A stretch of 64,000 nt of DNA from Clostridium manihotivorum (GCF_004015185.1 NZ_CP025746.1:3241776-3305775); one strand, 5' to 3'; shown: positions 1 to 9,217, counted from the first letter of the stretch. Numbers and translations: made by a program. The notes: generated by a model from the sequence alone, not told the origin.

Positions 1-171
1 TTGAGAGGATGTATCCAATTCAGCCGTTTCTTTAACTTGATCAGTCAAGACTATATTATTGATTTGGTCATTTGTACCTTCCTTTTTATTAGTGCCCATC
101 AATGATGTAACGGTTAATGCTGTTGCTAAAATTACAACAGCACTGTAGACAAGATTTTTTCTTTTGAACAT
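1..171 (-). CDS. Exported protein, N-terminal part only
   Basis: The gene starts at an ATG at 171 and runs off the left edge of the window, so only 57 residues are visible. They form a basic start (MFKRK), one hydrophobic segment at about residues 8-26 and a polar region after it, as in a signal peptide or membrane anchor. A c-di-AMP-type riboswitch lies directly upstream; genes under that riboswitch often encode cell-wall hydrolases or osmotic functions, so an envelope role is likely. The family cannot be named from what is visible. Confidence 0.7.
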   Translation of the reverse strand, partial: MFKRKNLVYSAVVILATALTVTSLMGTNKKEGTNDQINNIVLTDQVKETAELDTSSQ

Positions 172-187
172 AAAGTTCCTCATCTAT

Positions 188-293
188 CATGCTTACGAGG
201 TTAGTTGACGGGTTAGGCTATAGAGTTACCTTCATTATGATTCACCCCAGGTTTTTAATCCCCCACTCTACATTATGTAGATTCAGCAAATTC
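188..293 (-). promoter_or_regulatory. c-di-AMP riboswitch (ydaO/yuaA type)
   Basis: On the minus strand I see the conserved blocks of the ydaO/yuaA family in order: GGGGTGAATC, then a short AAGGTA block, then AACCCGTCA-CTAACCTCGTAAGC. A TATAAT lies just upstream at 300-305. It precedes the partial exported protein. Family members are generally OFF switches that bind c-di-AMP. Confidence 0.8.
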
Positions 294-493
294 CTCTATA
301 TTATAAATGATAGCTATACTTGATGCAAACTTAAATGAAGTAGTTAATAAAATATTTACATCATTACAAAATAATAGCCTATTTTTGACACTGAGATTAA
401 CATTATTATTAAGTAAATTTAATAAATAAATTTTAGTTGAAAAAAGCTACATAGGAACATACATAGAAACCACCTTAGGGAAAACTGCGATTT

Positions 494-526
494 CTTCATA
501 TGTTCTACACATTTTACTGTTATAAT
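494..526 (+). promoter_or_regulatory. Regulon promoter P1 (tandem CTTCATA box)
   Basis: CTTCATA-N4-CTACACA, 9 bases, then TATAAT. It should drive the Cys-rich peptide at 593 and the NlpC/P60 gene at 790. Confidence 0.75.
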
Positions 527-592
527 GCTTAACTAAGAGTATATATCTTATAAAGTAATGAATTATTATTAATTAAGATGGAGCTAAATTAT

Positions 593-727
593 ATGGCTAT
601 TGAAATTATTATTGCTTCAGGAATAATTACATTCGCTACTTATATGGTTTATAGAAATTTTAGGAAAAAATCATCGGGGGATTGCGGATGCTGCAGTGGT
701 GATAAAACAAGACATAATCATAGATAG
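593..727 (+). CDS. FeoB-associated-type Cys-rich membrane peptide
   Basis: A 44-residue protein. Residues 3-21 form one membrane segment, followed by a basic stretch (RNFRKK) and a Cys/His-rich tail with DCGCC and a final HNH. This is the layout of the small FeoB-associated Cys-rich membrane proteins, which usually sit beside feoB; no feoB is visible here. The ribosome site (GGAG about 10 bases upstream) is modest. It lies downstream of regulon promoter P1 and 60 bp before the NlpC/P60 gene, so it probably shares that mRNA. A metal-related role is inferred from the cysteines only. Confidence 0.6.
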   Translation: MAIEIIIASGIITFATYMVYRNFRKKSSGDCGCCSGDKTRHNHR

Positions 728-789
728 TAGCTTAATAAAACTATATAATATAATAAAGAAATAGGTTTAAAATCTAAGGAGAAAAGGTG

Positions 790-1890
790 ATGAAAAATAA
801 GTTAAAAGTTTTCATATTAGTTCTTGCAGTATTTGCCGCAATAAGTAGACCAGTACTTGCAGCACCAGCAGATGAACAAGTACAAACTCAACGTCAACAA
901 CTACAAGCAGATAAGAACGAGCTGAAAGAGGCACAAGACAAGAGATTTGAAATTGAGCAAAAGATAGAAAATTTAGACAACCAAATTGAAGAAGTTATGG
1001 ATGAGATAGAAAACAATAAAAAGAAGATTGTAAACATACAAACTGATATTAAGAATGCAGAGAAAGATTTAAAAGAATCAGAGGAGAATTTAAAAAGAGA
1101 ACAAGACTTATTTAATAAGAGAATGAGAGCCATGTACATAAATGGAGTTGATGGATATATAGATATTATTTTAGGTTCTACAGGATTTAATGACTTCCTG
1201 TCAAGAATAGAAGCAGTAAAAAGTATTATTGCATTAGACAAAAAGATTACTACAAATATAAAGATAAAGCAAGAAGAATTAAATAATAAAAAAACAAAAT
1301 TGATTGATCAAAACAACCAATTAATTTCGATAAATAATGAGAATGATAAAAAGATGGACAATCTAAAATCGAGTAAAGATGAGCAAAACGAACTAATTAA
1401 AGAGGCAGAAAGACAGGAAAGATTATTAGCGGCTACAGTAAATGAATCTCAGTCTAGGTTAAATGAAACATTAAGACAAATAGAAGCAATAAGAAGTTCA
1501 ACTCCTAAATATACACCATCTAGAGGTGCTGTATCAGTTTCGAGTAATGCAGTGGTTGCTTATGCATCAAATTTTCTAGGTACACCTTACAAGTGGGGTG
1601 GAACAACACCATCAGGTTTTGATTGTTCAGGCTTTACTCAGTATGTGTACAAGCATTTTGGAATAAATCTTGGAAGAGCTACTTATAATCAAATAAATGA
1701 TGGTTATCCCGTTTCAAGAGATGAATTGAAACCTGGAGATTTAGTTTTCTATGGTACAGGTGGAAGTCCAAGTCATATGGGTATATATGTAGGAAACGGT
1801 ATGTATATTCACTCACCAAGAACTGGTGATGTTGTGAAGGTTTCACCTTATGATAGACCAGATTATATTACAGCAAGAAGAGTTATGTAG
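790..1890 (+). CDS. PcsB/CwlO-like peptidoglycan hydrolase with NlpC/P60 domain
   Basis: The protein has a signal peptide (residues 1-24, cut near ALA-APA), a long coiled coil (about 30-235) of the PcsB/CwlO N-terminal type, a Ser/Thr linker, and a C-terminal NlpC/P60 endopeptidase domain. The catalytic triad is visible: Cys279 in DCSG, His329 in SHMG and His341. Such enzymes cut D-iGlu-mDAP bonds in cell-wall stem peptides, and the coiled coil normally keeps them inactive until a partner such as FtsEX acts. AAGGAG lies 8 bases before the ATG at 790; a GTG one codon upstream is also possible. It probably belongs to the P1 transcript and ends at a hairpin terminator. Confidence 0.9.
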   Translation: MKNKLKVFILVLAVFAAISRPVLAAPADEQVQTQRQQLQADKNELKEAQDKRFEIEQKIENLDNQIEEVMDEIENNKKKIVNIQTDIKNAEKDLKESEENLKREQDLFNKRMRAMYINGVDGYIDIILGSTGFNDFLSRIEAVKSIIALDKKITTNIKIKQEELNNKKTKLIDQNNQLISINNENDKKMDNLKSSKDEQNELIKEAERQERLLAATVNESQSRLNETLRQIEAIRSSTPKYTPSRGAVSVSSNAVVAYASNFLGTPYKWGGTTPSGFDCSGFTQYVYKHFGINLGRATYNQINDGYPVSRDELKPGDLVFYGTGGSPSHMGIYVGNGMYIHSPRTGDVVKVSPYDRPDYITARRVM

Positions 1891-1893
1891 TAG

Positions 1894-1925
1894 GAGGCAG
1901 AGTTAAATCTGTCTCTTATTTTTTG
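1894..1925 (+). terminator. Rho-independent terminator of the NlpC/P60 gene
   Basis: Eight-base-pair stem (GAGGCAGA with one G-U pair), 6-base loop, then a T-rich tail. Confidence 0.8.
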
Positions 1926-1963
1926 CTATTTTAGGACATTATTAAAAGATATTTATCATAAAT

Positions 1964-1996
1964 CTTCATATTATCTTTAAATTAAGTTGCTATAAT
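1964..1996 (+). promoter_or_regulatory. Regulon promoter P2 (tandem CTTCATA box)
   Basis: CTTCATA-N4-CTTTAAA, 9 bases, TATAAT. It lies upstream of the first response regulator and so suggests autoregulation of that system. Confidence 0.75.
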
Positions 1997-2065
1997 CAAA
2001 TCATAATAGATAAATTACTTAGATATTTTGAATAATAACAATAACTGAATAGAGGTGATATGTAG

Positions 2066-2752
2066 ATGAATAGCATCTTAATAATTGAAGATGAGCAAAG
2101 CGTTTCAGATGTATTAAAGGCATATCTAGAGAAAGAAGGATACAAGGTTTATTCTTCCAGCAAAGGATTAAAAGGTATAGAAATTTTTAAATCAAATGAT
2201 TTTGATTTAGTTATTTTAGATTTAATGCTTCCAGATATCAGCGGAGAAGAAATATGTAAGATAATCCGTCAAACCTCTAATGTTCATATTTTTATGTTAA
2301 CAGCAAAGGCAGCGTTAAATGATAGGATAGAAGGGCTAAACATCGGCGCAGATGAATACCTTATAAAACCTTTTAGTCCGAGAGAGCTAACAGCAAGGGT
2401 TAATGCTTTATTTAGAAGATTAAATGAAGAGAAGGAAGTTTCTAACTTTACTTTTGATGATGGAAATTTAATTATAGATTATGAGAAAAGAATGGTAAAA
2501 GTAAAAGGGCAAGAGGTATCTTTTACCCCTAACGAGTTTGATTTATTATACTTTCTTGTAGTAAATAAAGGTAAAGTATTATCAAGAGAACAGATAATAG
2601 ATAAGGTTTTTGGAATGGATTTTGAAGGATATGATAGAACTATTGATGTTCATATAAAAAATATCCGTAAGAAGATAGAAGAAGATACTAAGAATCCAAA
2701 ATATATAATCACAGTAATGAAGGTAGGTTATAAGTTTGGTGGTGAGAGCTAA
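2066..2752 (+). CDS. OmpR/PhoB-family response regulator 1
   Basis: Receiver domain (residues 1-120) with acidic pair ED, phosphoacceptor Asp52 in LDLM, the LTAK switch and KPF lysine, followed by a winged-helix DNA-binding domain (about 130-228). Its recognition helix (GYDRTIDVHIKNIRKK) is almost the same as that of the regulator at 35933, so both may read the same box. It abuts the histidine kinase gene with no gap. A tandem CTTCATA promoter lies upstream, so it is itself a regulon member and a leading candidate for the regulon activator. The inducing signal is not known. Confidence 0.93.
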   Translation: MNSILIIEDEQSVSDVLKAYLEKEGYKVYSSSKGLKGIEIFKSNDFDLVILDLMLPDISGEEICKIIRQTSNVHIFMLTAKAALNDRIEGLNIGADEYLIKPFSPRELTARVNALFRRLNEEKEVSNFTFDDGNLIIDYEKRMVKVKGQEVSFTPNEFDLLYFLVVNKGKVLSREQIIDKVFGMDFEGYDRTIDVHIKNIRKKIEEDTKNPKYIITVMKVGYKFGGES

Positions 2753-4129
2753 TTGCAAACAATAAGAAGAAGATTAAGTATTTTGTTTTTTACATGCTCC
2801 ATTGCAGCTATTTTGCTAATTACACTATTTGTAAACTTAACAATTAATAATAAATTTAATCAATATATGATAGATATTCAAAATAAAAGATATGAAAGAA
2901 TAGTATCTTACTTTGAAGAAGTATATAAGAAACAAGGGAAGTGGACTGAATACTCAGGTGTAGAATTAATGCATGAAGCGTATATGGGAAATTATTGCTT
3001 AACACTTATGGATAGTAACAAAAAAACTATATGGGGTATGGATCCAAATGAAATAAAAAATAACCTACATTTAGATACAATGATGACAAAGGATACTGGA
3101 GTTTATAATGCCAGAACTTTTGAAATAAAATCTGATGGAAAAATAGTGGGATATGTTGAAATAGGACAATACTCATCTGTTCTTTTATCTGAAGAAGATG
3201 TAAACTTCAAGGCATCTATAAACAAAAGCATTATTGCCAGTGGAATACTAACCCTTGTCATTATTGTTACAATTAGTCTTTACTTTTCTAAACAATTTTC
3301 TATCCCTATTAAGGAGGTGGCAAATATGTCTGTCAGTTTGTCAAAAGGAAACTTTAATGCAAAGTCTAGTACAGAAAGTAATATTGAAGAACTTGAAAAC
3401 TTAAGAAAAAGTGTTAATATCCTCGCTGAAAAATTAAAACATCAAGATAATCTTAGAAAGAGATTGGTTTCTGATATATCACATGAAATTAGAACTCCGC
3501 TAAATATACTGCAAAATAATCTAGAGGCTATGATAGATGGTGTTTTTCCAGTAACTGCAGACAGACTAAATTATCTTAATCAGGAAGTAGTCAGATTTGG
3601 TAGACTATTAAATAATCTAAATGTACTAAAAGAGTTTGAATCTGAAAGTATTAAACTTAATTTTGAGACTGTATTTCTTGATGAGCTACTAGAAGATATA
3701 AGTAAAGACTTTTACGTTGCAGCAGAAAATAAAAAAATTAATTTGTCTTATAATCTAGAACCTGGTGAAAAATATATTATAACCGGTGATAAGGATAAGC
3801 TAAGACAAGTATTTATCAATTTACTATCTAATGCAATTAAATTTACAGAGGAAAATGGAAAAATTGATTTGAAACTTTATAGTACAGATAAAAAATATAT
3901 AGTAGAAGTAAAAGATAGTGGTATAGGTATTAAAAGAGAAGACCAGCCCTTTATATTTGAAAGACTTTATAGAGGAGATAAGAGCCGACACCAAATTGAA
4001 GGTAGTGGTATTGGATTAACAATTGTAAAAAATATTTTGCAACTTCACTATGCAACTATTGATGTAAAAAGTGAAGAAGGTAAAGGTAGCATTTTTATTA
4101 TTAGTTTTGATAAAGAAATAAATAATTGA
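2753..4129 (+). CDS. Sensor histidine kinase 1
   Basis: Membrane kinase with two transmembrane helices (about 8-28 and 160-180) around an external sensor domain, then HAMP, the HisKA H-box (SDISHEIRTP, His244) and a HATPase domain with N box (NLLSNAIKF), DSGIGI, FERLYR and GSGIGLTI. It starts at TTG right after the regulator stop codon, with a GGTGGTGAG ribosome site inside the end of the regulator, so the pair is translationally coupled. The external domain has scattered Met and His but no clear metal cluster. It should phosphorylate the adjacent regulator. Confidence 0.92.
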   Translation: MQTIRRRLSILFFTCSIAAILLITLFVNLTINNKFNQYMIDIQNKRYERIVSYFEEVYKKQGKWTEYSGVELMHEAYMGNYCLTLMDSNKKTIWGMDPNEIKNNLHLDTMMTKDTGVYNARTFEIKSDGKIVGYVEIGQYSSVLLSEEDVNFKASINKSIIASGILTLVIIVTISLYFSKQFSIPIKEVANMSVSLSKGNFNAKSSTESNIEELENLRKSVNILAEKLKHQDNLRKRLVSDISHEIRTPLNILQNNLEAMIDGVFPVTADRLNYLNQEVVRFGRLLNNLNVLKEFESESIKLNFETVFLDELLEDISKDFYVAAENKKINLSYNLEPGEKYIITGDKDKLRQVFINLLSNAIKFTEENGKIDLKLYSTDKKYIVEVKDSGIGIKREDQPFIFERLYRGDKSRHQIEGSGIGLTIVKNILQLHYATIDVKSEEGKGSIFIISFDKEINN

Positions 4130-4146
4130 TGAAAGGAAGTTAAGTG

Positions 4147-4977
4147 ATGAAAGAACTTATTAGTTTTGGACCAATTCATATATACTTTTTTGGAGTAATG
4201 ATAGCCTTAGGTATAATTGCAGGCAGTATATTTGCAATTAAGCAAGCAGAAAAACGAGGAATAAATGAAGATACAATGCTAAATTTAATAATGATAGTTG
4301 TAGTATCTGGGGTTATAGGAGCAAGACTCTTCTATATCTTATTCTATAATCCATCCTACTATTTTAATAACCCTTCTGAAATTATAAAAATAGATGAAGG
4401 AGGATTATCTATACATGGAGGTATTTTTGCAGCAATTTTAGCAGGGTATATATACTCAAGAAAAAGTAAGATATCATTTTTAAAACTTGCAGATATTACA
4501 GTTATGGCTCTTCCGCTTGCACAAGGTATAGGTAGAGTAGGATGTGATGTTTTCGGTAAACCTATGGCTAGCATAATGCCATGGGCTATCAATTACAATG
4601 GACAAGTATTGCATCCAGCACAAGTATATGAGTTTGTTTTGGATTATATATTATTTGTAATACTATGGAAGAGAAGTTATAAGAAGAGGTTTGAGGGAGA
4701 GCTATTCATAATTTATTTAATTGCTTTTCCAATAATAAGAGGTATAGTTGAATTCTTCAGAATAAATCCTGTTGTATGGGGTCCATTTTCGATTTCACAC
4801 ATATTAAGTCTGATTTTAATAGTTATTGCATTAATCGTGTATAAAGTGCTTCTAGGTAGAAATAGAGATATAGTTGAGAAGCTAGAAGTAAACGAAATAA
4901 AATCAAGCACTTTGGTAGTATATTTAATTACTCTAATTGCTATTTCTGTATTTGTATTTTATTTTGTACAAGGTTAA
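4147..4977 (+). CDS. lgt: Divergent prolipoprotein diacylglyceryl transferase (Lgt1)
   Basis: A membrane protein of about seven helices with Lgt signatures: an HGG in helix 4, a GR-x-G motif and a late R-x-x-V-E-F-F-R. Lgt moves diacylglycerol from phosphatidylglycerol onto the lipobox cysteine of lipoproteins. The usual Asn of the GRxGNF signature is replaced (GRVGCDVFGKP), unlike the canonical paralogue at 63199. AGGAAG lies 7 bases before the ATG at 4147; a GTG one codon upstream is possible. It follows the kinase by 17 bp and precedes a lipoprotein gene, so it may be a dedicated stress-induced Lgt for lipoproteins of this island. Confidence 0.85.
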   Translation: MKELISFGPIHIYFFGVMIALGIIAGSIFAIKQAEKRGINEDTMLNLIMIVVVSGVIGARLFYILFYNPSYYFNNPSEIIKIDEGGLSIHGGIFAAILAGYIYSRKSKISFLKLADITVMALPLAQGIGRVGCDVFGKPMASIMPWAINYNGQVLHPAQVYEFVLDYILFVILWKRSYKKRFEGELFIIYLIAFPIIRGIVEFFRINPVVWGPFSISHILSLILIVIALIVYKVLLGRNRDIVEKLEVNEIKSSTLVVYLITLIAISVFVFYFVQG

Positions 4978-5002
4978 TAGTAAGAAACTTTAACTAGAAA
5001 TT

Positions 5003-5047
5003 GTATGAAGAAATAAAAAATATTTGAATTTATTTATTTCTTCATAC
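5003..5047 (+). terminator. Terminator after lgt1, overlapping promoter P3
   Basis: Fifteen-base-pair inverted repeat (GTATGAAGAAATAAA and its complement) with a short T tract. Its right arm contains the first CTTCATA repeat of the next promoter, so termination and regulator binding share DNA. Confidence 0.6.
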
Positions 5048-5072
5048 AGTCTTCATAAGATTTGATTATTAT
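5040..5072 (+). promoter_or_regulatory. Regulon promoter P3 (tandem CTTCATA box)
   Basis: CTTCATA-N4-CTTCATA (two perfect repeats), 9 bases, TATTAT, upstream of the lipoprotein at 5119. Confidence 0.75.
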
Positions 5073-5118
5073 TGTATGTGTAAAGCAATAAAATACATAC
5101 AAGGGGGGATATAATTTT

Positions 5119-5838
5119 ATGAATAGTAAAAAGAAAATACTTGCATTAACTATTTCTACAGCAATGCTGATATCTTTTGCTGGATGCAGCAGAAAAGTAA
5201 CTGGAAGTAAAGAAGCCGATAATGCACTTAACGCTATAAATGAAATAGTTAAGGCTTATCCTGATAAAAAGGGATTTCATGAGTCACTTAAACATTGGGG
5301 GTTTGAGCTTCCTACAGGAGAAAAGTTTGAATGGAGCAAGGATATGTCCGCAAACAAAGCAGACTTTGCTATGGTAATGCTTGCAGATCCGTTAGTTAAA
5401 GCAGGATTAGATGTGAACAAGTTAGATAAAAGTGAATGGCTGTATGAGCCAGCAGGAAAAGATGATATGGGAAAAGAACTTCCTAATCGTTTGATAAAGC
5501 CATACAATGTTAGTGATAAAAAAGAAACCTCAAGCGGATCAGAGGATTCTATGAGAAGACTTCTTAAAGCAAATTCAGAAATGATAAAGTATCATGAGGA
5601 TCAGAAACACTTTGGCTTAAAACTGGGTGATGGTAATGAAGTACAATGGACTGAGAAGCTAGGTTTAAATGATGCTGACATGATATTCGTTTTAAAGGCT
5701 GAACCATTAGTTAAAGCAGGATTAGATCTAAACAAGCTTGAAGGTAGTGGTTGGGTTTTTAAAGAAGCAAGTAGTGATGATATGGGAATGGGAGCAAATC
5801 CAGATCAAATAGTAAAGATATATGACATTAAGAAATAA
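5119..5838 (+). CDS. Lipoprotein with internal duplication, function unknown
   Basis: A 239-residue lipoprotein: signal peptide with lipobox FAGC (Cys23) and two tandem repeats of about 75 residues (roughly 50-130 and 150-236). Each repeat has an H-E/D-x-x-K-H start, a PLVKAGLD block and a closing W-x-x-x-x-x-x-x-DDMG block. A GGGGGG ribosome site lies 9 bases upstream. It directly follows lgt1, which could lipidate it, and it has its own regulon promoter P3. I do not recognise the repeat family; the DDMG and conserved His could bind a ligand or metal, but that is a guess. Confidence 0.85.
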   Translation: MNSKKKILALTISTAMLISFAGCSRKVTGSKEADNALNAINEIVKAYPDKKGFHESLKHWGFELPTGEKFEWSKDMSANKADFAMVMLADPLVKAGLDVNKLDKSEWLYEPAGKDDMGKELPNRLIKPYNVSDKKETSSGSEDSMRRLLKANSEMIKYHEDQKHFGLKLGDGNEVQWTEKLGLNDADMIFVLKAEPLVKAGLDLNKLEGSGWVFKEASSDDMGMGANPDQIVKIYDIKK

Positions 5839-5849
5839 GTTCTTTTTTA

Positions 5850-5896
5850 TTTATTATTTAACCTCCCCCGCCATGTGGGGTGGTTAAATAATAAAT
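5850..5896. terminator. Long hairpin between lipoprotein and csoR
   Basis: Fourteen-bp AT-rich stem (TTTATTATTTAACC) topped by a C/G-tract stem (CCCC/GGGG), T-rich on both sides. It probably terminates the lipoprotein mRNA. The CCCCC...GGGG pseudo-palindrome about 90 bp upstream of csoR also resembles G/C-tract CsoR operators, so a second role is possible. Confidence 0.65.
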
Positions 5897-5965
5897 TATT
5901 AAATTCTCTAATAATAGGTAAAATATTTTTATAATTACAATAGCGAAACTAGTAAAGGAGAAATT

Positions 5966-6232
5966 ATGAACGAAGAAAGAAATAAAGCTTTGGTGTCACT
6001 TAAAACCTCAAAAGGCCAAATTGAAGGTATTATCAAGATGATTGAAGAAGGGCGATACTGTGTCGATATATCAAATCAAATTATTGCAGCACAAGCCCTT
6101 TTAAAGAAAGCCAATATGCTAATACTAAAACAGCATATACACCATTGTGTAAAAGAAGCTGTAATACACGATAAAGGTGAAGAAAAAATAGATGAAATAA
6201 TAGATATTTTAGAAAAGATTATTCAAAAATAG
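5966..6232 (+). CDS. csoR: CsoR copper-sensing repressor
   Basis: An 88-residue all-helical protein. The Cu(I) triad is present with family spacing: Cys (in RYCVDI), His 25 residues on and Cys 4 after that (HIHHC). The second-shell Tyr before the first Cys and the Glu 16 residues after the last Cys, which couple copper binding to DNA release in studied CsoR proteins, are also present. It heads an operon with the LDCC peptide, copA and copZ, so it most likely represses that operon until Cu(I) binds. No CTTCATA box precedes it, so control is separate from the main regulon. Confidence 0.95.
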   Translation: MNEERNKALVSLKTSKGQIEGIIKMIEEGRYCVDISNQIIAAQALLKKANMLILKQHIHHCVKEAVIHDKGEEKIDEIIDILEKIIQK

Positions 6233-6252
6233 ATTTAAAAGAGGCGATTTAT

Positions 6253-6390
6253 ATGTTTAAGTTTCTAAAAAAGCTTATTAAAAAAATTGAAGAAGAAAAT
6301 AATAAAACCTTTGGCGCTGGTAAACTTGATTGTTGCGATTTAAATAAAACTACAAACATTAGTAACAAAGGTTTTAATAAAAATAAATAA
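6253..6390 (+). CDS. LDCC-motif putative metal-binding peptide
   Basis: A 45-residue protein with a basic amphipathic start (KFLKKLIKKIEEEN), then FGAGKLDCCDLN and a polar tail. The adjacent Cys pair in LDCC defines a family of tiny putative metal-binding proteins that often sit beside copper genes in clostridia. A GAGGCG ribosome site lies upstream. It is between csoR (20 bp away) and copA (67 bp away), on the same strand, so it is very likely cotranscribed. A copper-trafficking or buffering role fits but is inferred. Confidence 0.75.
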   Translation: MFKFLKKLIKKIEEENNKTFGAGKLDCCDLNKTTNISNKGFNKNK

Positions 6391-6404
6391 TTTATTTTAG
6401 GAGG

Positions 6405-6427
6405 CGTAAAGATTAATAATCTTTACG
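6405..6427. repeat. Perfect 23-bp palindrome in front of copA
   Basis: Arms CGTAAAGATTA and TAATCTTTACG around a single A. No T run follows, so it is not a standard terminator. It lies about 30 bases before the copA start and could be an operator or an mRNA stem affecting copA expression. Confidence 0.6.
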
Positions 6428-6457
6428 TACTATTAAAGAATACAGGAGGGATTAAGA

Positions 6458-8914
6458 TTGGAAAAGAGTCTTAAGATAGAGGGGATGACCTGTGCTGCTT
6501 GTGCAAAGGCAGTGGAGAGAGCATCCAAGAAACTTCAAGGAGTTACTGAGGCAAATGTGAATTTTGCTACTGAAAAACTTAATATAAACTTTGATGAAAC
6601 AAAGGTATCCTTAGGAGATATTCAGACTGCTATTGAAAAAGCAGGATATAAGGCTATAGTTGAGTCTAGTGCTAAAACGCTTAAAATACAAGGTATGACT
6701 TGTGCAGCCTGTGCTAAAACAATTGAGAGAGTTACTAAGAAGCTTGATGGTGTTATGGAGTCTAATGTTAACTTTGCAACTGAAAAATTAAATATCAGCT
6801 ATGACCCTTTAAAAGTAAGAATATCAGATATAAAGAAAGCCGTAGAAAAGGCAGGTTATAAGGCTGTAGAGGAAGAAACTACCGTAGATGCTGATAAGGA
6901 AAGAAAAGAAAGAGAAATAAAGACTCTTTGGAAGAAGTTTGTTATATCAGCAATTTTCACAGTTCCACTTTTAGTTATAACTATGGGACATATGTTTGGT
7001 GAACCGTTAGGCTTCCATTTACCTGATATTATAGATCCTATGAAAAATTCTAGAAATTTTGGGATGATACAATTAATCCTTGTATTACCTGTTATAGTAG
7101 CTGGATATAAGTTCTTTACAGTAGGATTTAAGTCTTTGTTTAAAGGTAGTCCTAATATGGATTCTCTTATAGCCATAGGTACTTCAGCAGCATTTTTATA
7201 TGGTATTTTTGCTATAATACAAATATATGGCGGTAACGTAGACTATGCCTATGATTTATACTTTGAGGCAGCAGGTGTTATTATTACACTTATACTTCTA
7301 GGAAAGTATTTAGAAGCAGTTACAAAGGGAAAAACTTCTGAGGCAATTAAGAAACTAATGGGACTCGCTCCTAAGACAGCTATCATTATAAGAGATGGTA
7401 AAGAAGTTGAAACTCCTATAGAAGAAGTTGAAGTAGGAGATATAATCGTAGTTAAGCCAGGTGAAAAGATGCCTGTAGATGGTGAAGTAGTAGAAGGTAT
7501 CACTTCTGTTGATGAATCTATGCTTACAGGAGAAAGTATGCCAGTAGAGAAGAATATTGGCGATAAGATTATCGGTGCAAGTATAAATAAAAATGGTTCT
7601 ATAAAGTATAAAGCAACTAGAGTTGGTAAAGATACTGCCTTAGCACAGATTATAAAACTAGTAGAAGATGCTCAAGGTTCTAAAGCTCCAATTGCTAAAA
7701 TGGCAGATATTATTTCAGGTTACTTTGTTCCAGTGGTTATATCAATTGCTGTTCTTTCAGCAGCTGCCTGGTATTGGTTTGGTGGAGAAACAGGAGTATT
7801 CTCTTTAACAATATTTATATCGGTGCTTGTTATTGCCTGCCCATGCGCTTTAGGACTTGCAACACCAACAGCAATTATGGTTGGTACAGGAAAGGGTGCA
7901 GAGTATGGTGTTTTAATAAAGAGTGGTGTGGCACTTGAAACTGCTCATAAGGTAAAGACAATAGTATTTGATAAAACAGGTACAATCACAGAAGGAAAAC
8001 CAAAGGTAACAGACATAGTAGTTACAAATGGTATAACAGAAAATGAATTATTGCAATTAGCCGCATCAGCAGAAAAGGGGTCTGAGCATCCTCTTGGAGA
8101 AGCTATAGTTAAAGGTGCTGAAGAAAAAGAGCTTGAGTTTAAGAAACTTGATTTCTTTAAGGCTATACCAGGGCATGGAATAGAAGTTAAAATAGATAGT
8201 AAAGATATTCTATTAGGCAACAGAAAACTTATGGTTGAAAGCAATATATCACTGGAAAATCTAGAAGAGACTTCACATAAACTTGCAGGAGAAGGCAAGA
8301 CTCCAATGTACGTAGCTATAGACAATAAGATAGCTGGTATAATAGCTGTAGCAGATACTGTTAAAGAAAACAGTAAGAAAGCAATTGAACAGCTGCATAA
8401 GATGGGTATAGAAGTTGCCATGATTACTGGTGATAATAAGAGAACTGCAGAAGCTATAGCTAAGCAGGTTGGAATAGACAGAATTTTAGCAGAAGTTCTA
8501 CCACAGGATAAGGCAAATGAGGTTAAAAAACTTCAAGCAGAAGGCAAGAAGGTTGCCATGGTTGGTGATGGTATAAACGATGCGCCAGCACTTGCTCAAG
8601 CAGATATTGGTATAGCAATAGGTTCAGGTACAGACGTTGCTATGGAATCAGCAGATATAGTTCTTATGAGAAGTGATTTAATGGATGTGCCAACTGCAAT
8701 TCAACTAAGTAAGAAGACTATATTAAATATAAAAGAAAACTTATTCTGGGCATTTGCTTACAATATCCTTGGAATACCGGTAGCAATGGGAATACTGTAC
8801 ATCTTTGGCGGTCCCAAATTAAATCCAATTATTGCAGCAGCTGCCATGAGCTTCAGCTCAGTTTCAGTTTTATTAAATGCTTTAAGATTGAAGGGCTTTA
8901 AACCTGCTAAGTAA
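6458..8914 (+). CDS. copA: Copper-exporting P1B-type ATPase CopA
   Basis: An 818-residue ATPase. Two N-terminal HMA domains each carry GMTCAACAK (residues 8 and 78 region). The membrane core has the CPC motif (IACPCALG), phosphorylation loop DKTGT, the SEHPLG His-Pro motif, [23 protein letters not shown], and the copper-specific YN and MSFSSVSV motifs in the last helices. It exports Cu(I) across the cytoplasmic membrane using ATP. The start is TTG with a CAGGAGGG site. It lies in the csoR operon and precedes copZ, separated by a hairpin. Confidence 0.97.
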   Translation: MEKSLKIEGMTCAACAKAVERASKKLQGVTEANVNFATEKLNINFDETKVSLGDIQTAIEKAGYKAIVESSAKTLKIQGMTCAACAKTIERVTKKLDGVMESNVNFATEKLNISYDPLKVRISDIKKAVEKAGYKAVEEETTVDADKERKEREIKTLWKKFVISAIFTVPLLVITMGHMFGEPLGFHLPDIIDPMKNSRNFGMIQLILVLPVIVAGYKFFTVGFKSLFKGSPNMDSLIAIGTSAAFLYGIFAIIQIYGGNVDYAYDLYFEAAGVIITLILLGKYLEAVTKGKTSEAIKKLMGLAPKTAIIIRDGKEVETPIEEVEVGDIIVVKPGEKMPVDGEVVEGITSVDESMLTGESMPVEKNIGDKIIGASINKNGSIKYKATRVGKDTALAQIIKLVEDAQGSKAPIAKMADIISGYFVPVVISIAVLSAAAWYWFGGETGVFSLTIFISVLVIACPCALGLATPTAIMVGTGKGAEYGVLIKSGVALETAHKVKTIVFDKTGTITEGKPKVTDIVVTNGITENELLQLAASAEKGSEHPLGEAIVKGAEEKELEFKKLDFFKAIPGHGIEVKIDSKDILLGNRKLMVESNISLENLEETSHKLAGEGKTPMYVAIDNKIAGIIAVADTVKENSKKAIEQLHKMGIEVAMITGDNKRTAEAIAKQVGIDRILAEVLPQDKANEVKKLQAEGKKVAMVGDGINDAPALAQADIGIAIGSGTDVAMESADIVLMRSDLMDVPTAIQLSKKTILNIKENLFWAFAYNILGIPVAMGILYIFGGPKLNPIIAAAAMSFSSVSVLLNALRLKGFKPAK

Positions 8915-8929
8915 TTATATAAATAATTG

Positions 8930-8965
8930 ACTATATAAGAAGATAACTTCTTATATAGTTGTTTT
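8930..8965 (+). terminator. Hairpin terminator/attenuator between copA and copZ
   Basis: Thirteen-bp stem (ACTATATAAGAAG), 4-base loop ATAA, then TTGTTTT. It could reduce copZ expression relative to copA or protect the copA mRNA end. Confidence 0.7.
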
Positions 8966-8996
8966 AAATAAATATAACTAAATGGAGGGAACCAAA

Positions 8997-9212
8997 ATGA
9001 AAAAGAAGATATTAATTGAAGGAATGAGCTGTGGACATTGCGTAAATCATGTTAAGGAGGCATTGAGTGAACTTAATGGAGTAACTAATGTTGAGGTTAA
9101 CTTGGCATCAAAAACAGCAATAATAGAAGCAACTGTAGATATTGAAGATAAGGATATTAAATTTGCAATAGATGATGCAGGCTATGAGGTTGTAGGAATA
9201 GAAATACTATAA
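8997..9212 (+). CDS. copZ: Copper chaperone CopZ
   Basis: A 71-residue single HMA domain with GMSCGHCV; the CxxC pair binds Cu(I) and hands it to the HMA domains of CopA. The start was chosen at 8997 because the GGAGGG ribosome site (8984-8989) lies 7 bases upstream; an ATG at 8982 would overlap that site. It is the last gene of the csoR-copA cluster. Confidence 0.94.
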   Translation: MKKKILIEGMSCGHCVNHVKEALSELNGVTNVEVNLASKTAIIEATVDIEDKDIKFAIDDAGYEVVGIEIL

Positions 9213-9217
9213 TTTTT

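Noticed and set aside
5861..5883. CsoR operator in the C/G-tract hairpin
   Set aside because: Attractive position and sequence, but it sits in a clear terminator and the match to known operators is loose; left as a note only.
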